The notes beneath the pieces were generated by a model that had not been told where the DNA came from, did not search any database, and was given only the letters and a program-made list of their open reading frames with translations. A stretch of DNA of 64,000 bases from Spirosoma spitsbergense DSM 19989 (lineage in GTDB: Bacteria; Bacteroidota; Bacteroidia; Cytophagales; Spirosomataceae). Within the stretch, counting starts at the first letter, position 1, and every line of letters starts with the position of its first letter. A program made the position numbers and the translations under genes. The stretch covers positions 138 to 64,137 of the forward strand of contig NZ_KB893559.1 in assembly GCF_000374085.1 (NCBI RefSeq), read 5' to 3'. Shown piece after piece: positions 59,692 through 64,000 of the stretch.

Positions 59692-60894
59692 TTATGCTCT
59701 GACTAATATAGTTTCATTTTTCCGTTCATCGTGACCCGCTAAAACAGATTGATAAATCGCTTCAATCGTTTCAGCGTAGCAAGCCAGATCAAAACGCTCC
59801 ACATTTTCTTTACCAACTTTTATTACATCCCTACGTGCTTCAGGGGATAAGGAAATTACGGTATTGACCAATTGAGTTGCTTTTTCTGCCCACGTTCTTA
59901 TTTCTGCTTTAGCAACAGGTCGTCTGTGCATTAGGAAACCAGCTTTGCCAGCTACTTCAGTCATAGGAGCCTCATCAGTTGTAATGACAGGACACCCGGA
60001 AGCCATTGCTTCCGCTATTGGCCAGCCGAAGCCTTCAGCCAGTGAAGGGAAGAGGAAGACAGAAGCACCAGAATAAGCCCGTTTCACCGCTTCATTATCC
60101 AAATCAGTGAGCAAATGAATGTTCGCTTTGTGAGGAGATTGCTGAAAGCGTTCCATCAATTTGGCATCGGGTGAGGCTCCAATCATTAGTAATGGCAAAG
60201 AAACTGCACTATGGTCACGCCATGCATCGTACACATCAATGACGCCAACTCGATTCTTGTACCACTGATTACCACCAACGTGCAATAAGTAACCTGCCTC
60301 AAGTGAAAGCCCGGTTTGTGAACCAAGTTGCCGCCTTGACTGGCTTATATCCAGCGGAGGGAAAGACTGGTTCAACGCATTGTACACCACCTCCGAGCAG
60401 GCAGGGATTGATGACAGCAAGGCATGTAATTGATCCCTTGTCCTGCTGGAAACCGAAATAAAGTTTTTTCCCTTACTGTACCCACGACGAATAAATGCCT
60501 GATATTGACGACCACTCCAACTCGTCGGATTTTCTGGGATGTTGCCAAGGGCCGATTGTTGAGCTAGAAAATCATGGCAATGAATAACATGAGGGCGATC
60601 AGCGATCAATGGAACCCAAGGCCCCTGTGCATGATCAGTAAATACGAATAACGTATCTAATGCACATTCATGAATTCGCTTACGAACCTCATTCGGAAAC
60701 AAAATGTATTGATCGACATAACCTAACCACTTTTTTATTCCCTGAGGTACTTTCAGCTTCACTGCTCTTGCTGTCGGGGACCATATTTCTATAATATGTC
60801 CACGTTCACACATACATTTCTCAAGCATGTGCGCAAAACGGGGCATACTCTGGGAAGGCATAAAGGCAGGGTGAACAAAGAAGACTATTTTCAT
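59692..60894 (-). CDS. GT4-family glycosyltransferase
   Basis: The 400-residue GT-B enzyme has the N-terminal strand MKIVFFVHPAFMPSQSMPRF and the donor-domain motifs LEAGYLLHVGGNQWYKNRVG and GASVFLFPSLAEGFGWPIAE, with the conserved E-x7-E. A DHAQGPWVPLIADRPHVIHC segment marks the acceptor side. It probably adds one sugar to the lipid-linked repeat unit. Its start overlaps the end of the preceding acyltransferase gene by four bases, placing both in one transcript. Confidence 0.88.
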   Translation of the reverse strand: MKIVFFVHPAFMPSQSMPRFAHMLEKCMCERGHIIEIWSPTARAVKLKVPQGIKKWLGYVDQYILFPNEVRKRIHECALDTLFVFTDHAQGPWVPLIADRPHVIHCHDFLAQQSALGNIPENPTSWSGRQYQAFIRRGYSKGKNFISVSSRTRDQLHALLSSIPACSEVVYNALNQSFPPLDISQSRRQLGSQTGLSLEAGYLLHVGGNQWYKNRVGVIDVYDAWRDHSAVSLPLLMIGASPDAKLMERFQQSPHKANIHLLTDLDNEAVKRAYSGASVFLFPSLAEGFGWPIAEAMASGCPVITTDEAPMTEVAGKAGFLMHRRPVAKAEIRTWAEKATQLVNTVISLSPEARRDVIKVGKENVERFDLACYAETIEAIYQSVLAGHDERKNETILVRA

Positions 60895-62012
60895 TCCGAA
60901 TAATTTTTTTTAAAATTTACCAGATGAAAGTAATTTATCCTTAAAAATTTAAAATTCCACTTTAATGATAATTCCTCTAATCTTATTACTAGAACAGTAA
61001 AGATGATAATTATAAATAACTGAAAATATAAGTTAAGATCATAATAAGAAAGAACTAATAATAGAGGATAGTGCAAAGAATAAATTGCGTAACTCCCTTT
61101 ACCTATCTTATAAAATAAAAAATTTAGGCTGTCAATAATAAACGACCGACTTAAGAATCTTCTATACAAAAGGGTATAGTAAAAAATAGAGTTCATCATT
61201 AAACCTTTACAGACAACTATCAAAGTGTTTGAATTAACGTAGCGATATCCCAACAATAAATAGAATGAACTGAAAAATAAAATAAATAAGAAGATAAAAT
61301 TATACTTCTTATTATATAGGTAATATTGAGAATTAATATAGCCTAAAAGCCAAATAATAAAACTATTAAAAAATAGCAGGTGCGGAAAAAAAAATTTACT
61401 GTTTACTACCACGCCAAGAATTGTAAGTAGAAGTAATATCAATATTTTCACACTCATATTTAACTTAAATACATATTGTGAGTTAAGGAAAAACGTAATC
61501 AAAAAAAACCAATAAAAGAAGAATTCAAATGCTAAAGACCATAAAGGTCCATTAAAACCATATGGTGTAAACCAGCTGCTTTTAATGGAGTCTGATGTTT
61601 GTAAAAACATCAAGTTACCGGCGATATTTTTCAGGCTATATTCCTCTAAGTAGTAATTATTCATCAGAATACCACAAAAAAGAGTTAAGACTAGAGCCAT
61701 CATATATATGGGCAACAAACGTTTTAATCGGCGATACGCATACTCGTTAATAATTTCGGAATCATTAAGGTTCTTATTTTTCAAACTTAAACCAATACAA
61801 AAACCAGATAATACAAAAAAGAATATTACTGCTTCCTGGTTTAGTCCCGATATAAAATTTAAAAAAGAATAGATTGTACTAGAACATTTGGCTTTAAAAA
61901 AAATATTATTTATTTTAAAAAAATGGTGATACAACACAATAATGGCAGCGATCCCCCTTAAGCTATCTAATAACAGCAAGCGTTTATCTTGGGGTATCTT
62001 ATTTTTTATCAT
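60891..62012 (-). CDS. Acyltransferase-3 family membrane protein
   Basis: From the ATG at 62012 the protein begins MIKNKIPQDKRLLLLDSLRG, followed by IAAIIVLYHHFF with the catalytic-region His pair of the family. About ten membrane helices follow, and GFCIGLSLKN and YAYRRLKRLLPIY are further family motifs. These enzymes O-acylate extracytoplasmic glycans. An upstream ATG at 62063 would add a 17-residue hydrophobic leader and is less typical. The gene is strikingly AT-rich, far below the rest of the window, which points to recent acquisition. Confidence 0.85.
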   Translation of the reverse strand: MIKNKIPQDKRLLLLDSLRGIAAIIVLYHHFFKINNIFFKAKCSSTIYSFLNFISGLNQEAVIFFFVLSGFCIGLSLKNKNLNDSEIINEYAYRRLKRLLPIYMMALVLTLFCGILMNNYYLEEYSLKNIAGNLMFLQTSDSIKSSWFTPYGFNGPLWSLAFEFFFYWFFLITFFLNSQYVFKLNMSVKILILLLLTILGVVVNSKFFFPHLLFFNSFIIWLLGYINSQYYLYNKKYNFIFLFILFFSSFYLLLGYRYVNSNTLIVVCKGLMMNSIFYYTLLYRRFLSRSFIIDSLNFLFYKIGKGSYAIYSLHYPLLLVLSYYDLNLYFQLFIIIIFTVLVIRLEELSLKWNFKFLRINYFHLVNFKKNYSE

Positions 62013-62109
62013 AATTAAAGAAAGCTTGTTAAAGAATCGAAATAATATGATCAAAAATAGCAAGAGAGTATATCCTCAAATTATTGGCCGTCTTTATACC
62101 TATTATACA

Positions 62110-63192
62110 CTACGAAATTACTCTTTTTACTTTTTCTGATTTTGCAACTATATTGATTCTTACGACTTCTTTTAGTATCTGTTGACAAACATCTTCATTC
62201 CCAACTTGGAGAGATCGAACGCGTTGCATACCAGCCAATCGAATTTTCTCACGCAAATGATCATCTGACAATAACTTTTTACACACACATATGCATTCAG
62301 TTGCATCCGACCAGAAAACAGCTTCTACTCCATCCCTGTACATATCCAAGTGTTCAGTTGTACGTTCAGCGCACAGCACCCCCCCTGCGTAAGGTACTTC
62401 CAAAGATCGTTGTGTATGTAAATCCCTATTTCCTTTAGACAATAATCCAAGACATATTTTTGCACCTTGCATAGCAGAAACATAATCTCGCCCACCTAGG
62501 GCATTGCCTCGAAAATATGGCTTTAGCCTATTCCAATAAGGTGACTTATGCCAACGGTTTCCCCAGATACTAATAGGAATCCCTGCATCAATTAAGTGAA
62601 GTAAAAATTCGTCCCTTCTCTCATGTCTCATCCAAGTACCAATGAAAGCAACTTCTGAAGAGAACTGTGGCGGTATTTCATTGAGATCTACATATGCTGA
62701 ATGAGCAACTTCATCATAACTCCTCAACTTTAATAAGACATTATGTACTCCATAATTAAAACACTCATTTTGTGTCTCCTTCCTAACAACTACAACCAAG
62801 TCATACAATGGAAGAGCTTTCTTTAAAGAAAAGAACCGATTCCCATCTCTTGCGCCAGTAGGATCATCTACGTTGTATAATATAACAGGAACATTAACAG
62901 ATCTCAATATTCTTAAACATTCTTTCCCTATTAGCTCACCACTATCAATCCAAATTAAATCAGGACTAGTACCATTATTTAATATTTTTTTCAACCAACT
63001 ACACATTCTTCCTTGGAGAAAAATATATCCAGTGTGGTAATGAAATTTACTGACTAAAGAATTGCCCAAATAACCCCTGTTATCACTTCTAGGGTTGAAA
63101 ATTTCCACATTGTGTCCTAATCGTTTCAATGCAAAAGCACGATGCGAGGAAGTACTGCTAGACTTCTCTTCTCCTATATAAAAAATATTCAT
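62110..63192 (-). CDS. CgeB-like glycosyltransferase
   Basis: The 360-residue protein begins MNIFYIGEEKSSSTSSHRAF. It contains DLIWIDSGELIGKECLRILR, VPVILYNVDDPTGARDGNRF and, in the C-terminal half, AFIGTWMRHERRDEFLLHLI and QRSLEVPYAGGVLCAERT. This is the pattern of the CgeB/DUF3880 plus Glyco_trans_1_2 group, GT-B enzymes of cell-surface glycan clusters. It lies between two acyltransferase-3 genes on the same strand, with only 6 bp to the one at its right. Confidence 0.8.
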   Translation of the reverse strand: MNIFYIGEEKSSSTSSHRAFALKRLGHNVEIFNPRSDNRGYLGNSLVSKFHYHTGYIFLQGRMCSWLKKILNNGTSPDLIWIDSGELIGKECLRILRSVNVPVILYNVDDPTGARDGNRFFSLKKALPLYDLVVVVRKETQNECFNYGVHNVLLKLRSYDEVAHSAYVDLNEIPPQFSSEVAFIGTWMRHERRDEFLLHLIDAGIPISIWGNRWHKSPYWNRLKPYFRGNALGGRDYVSAMQGAKICLGLLSKGNRDLHTQRSLEVPYAGGVLCAERTTEHLDMYRDGVEAVFWSDATECICVCKKLLSDDHLREKIRLAGMQRVRSLQVGNEDVCQQILKEVVRINIVAKSEKVKRVIS

Positions 63193-63198
63193 AGTACA

Positions 63199-64000
63199 TC
63201 ATCCTTTTATCTTGATTTTTTTCACTAAATAATGTGACGGTTGCTCTACTAATTTATACATTATAAAACATAACGCAACGGTTGCTAGTATTTTCATCGC
63301 ATTTTCAAGAACAGTCAAAGGGTGAAAATAATCAATAATAAAATTGACAAAAATCAAATGAAATAAGTATATTGAATAGCTCCACTTTCCCGCGGATTCA
63401 AGGGCTTTTATGGGCTTATGATAAGAATAATACAATACTTCTTTATTTATCCATATATAACTTAGGATCATAAAAAGTGGTATAAAAGTAATTTTATAAG
63501 AAATGGCATAATGAAACCTTAATATTGAACAAAGCACTCCACATGACAAAACTAGAAAGCGAAAAAAGATCAAATTATTAAAACTCGGTATTATATTTTT
63601 TTTATAATATTCATTATAGTCATTCGCAATTTTTACACCAAGTAGCCATGCAGGTAATCCAAGTATCCAATTTATATAGTGCCCTAATGAATGAAAATTA
63701 GTAGTTAAGTCTTTTTTTTGATTCAAAGCTATACTAAAATCATCAGTAAATAGTACTACTATTAGAATAGCCGAAATGAAAGCTATTATTATTATAGTGT
63801 TCAAATTAATTTTCTTTGTAAAAATCATATAATGAATAGCAGGGTAAAGCAAATAATAAAATATTTCACAATACAAACTCCAAACTACATGTGGCACTTC
63901 AACATTTATTACATAGCATATTACAGACAGAGCTAACAAGGGGAGTATTATTCTTAATAATCTCCTGGCATAAAAATTTAGAATGTTGATTTCTCCGGCA
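63199..64000 (-). CDS. Acyltransferase-3 family protein, 5' end outside the window
   Basis: The frame is open to the right edge, so the N-terminus with the catalytic His is missing. The visible part begins INILNFYARRLLRIILPLLA, a family motif near residue 80 of such proteins, and continues with VPHVVWSLYCEIFYYLLYPA. About eight further helices follow, ending LVEQPSHYLVKKIKIKG, the usual short cytoplasmic end. It should O-acylate an exported glycan or lipid. It is very AT-rich, like the acyltransferase at 60891-62012. Confidence 0.82.
   Translation of the reverse strand, partial: AGEINILNFYARRLLRIILPLLALSVICYVINVEVPHVVWSLYCEIFYYLLYPAIHYMIFTKKINLNTIIIIAFISAILIVVLFTDDFSIALNQKKDLTTNFHSLGHYINWILGLPAWLLGVKIANDYNEYYKKNIIPSFNNLIFFRFLVLSCGVLCSILRFHYAISYKITFIPLFMILSYIWINKEVLYYSYHKPIKALESAGKWSYSIYLFHLIFVNFIIDYFHPLTVLENAMKILATVALCFIMYKLVEQPSHYLVKKIKIKG

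Overview
The window looks like a chromosomal segment of a Cytophagales bacterium (Bacteroidota), most like Spirosoma or a close relative. This rests on type IX secretion (T9SS) C-terminal sorting domains, a TamB plus lipoprotein-type TamA (TamL) pair, Bacteroidota promoters of the TAnnTTTG type, DUF4136, DUF4290 and DUF1080 proteins, and a moderate GC content that drops sharply at the right end. No rRNA, tRNA or CRISPR array was seen.

Layout. 0-2.1 kb is a graveyard: a truncated membrane protein, a frameshifted small secreted protein, and two gene tails fused head-on. 2.3-6.3 kb carries a four-carbon sugar-acid module (GntP permease and DenD-like dehydrogenase, divergent from a DUF1537 kinase). 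6.6-12.3 kb has a decayed and an intact outer-membrane barrel protein, a Tat-exported Gfo/Idh/MocA oxidoreductase with a DUF1080 protein (probably 3-keto-glycoside metabolism), and an unnamed 308-residue protein. 12.7-26 kb is mostly housekeeping: TMEM175-like channel, M23 lipoprotein, atpA-atpG, FKBP isomerase, S41 protease, MATE exporter, DUF4290 and murA. 26.2-30.8 kb holds a helical secreted protein, a type-1 opsin homologue that has lost its retinal lysine, an ABC exporter and a divergent PadR regulator with its membrane partner. 30.8-36.5 kb holds two decaying toxin-antitoxin modules around a glycosyltransferase and hemE, a formate/nitrite-type channel and a heptose kinase. 36.8-51 kb has a large T9SS metalloprotease, an orphan nuoN behind terC, and tamB-tamL. 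51.3-64 kb is an exopolysaccharide locus: PHP phosphatase, then a long leftward array of glycosyltransferases, acyltransferases, VanZ, aldo/keto reductase and GMC oxidoreductase.

The strongest observations are these. The opsin homologue at 26979-27785 has Gln where retinal would bind, and its start codon sits directly on the U-tract of an intrinsic terminator. A higBA module is inserted at the 3' end of hemE, with a diverged copy of the hemE tail left on its far side. MurA carries Asp at the fosfomycin-target Cys position. Several structured intergenic repeats occur, including two hairpins built from related heptamers.

All family assignments are from reading translated sequence and motifs by eye; no database search was possible.
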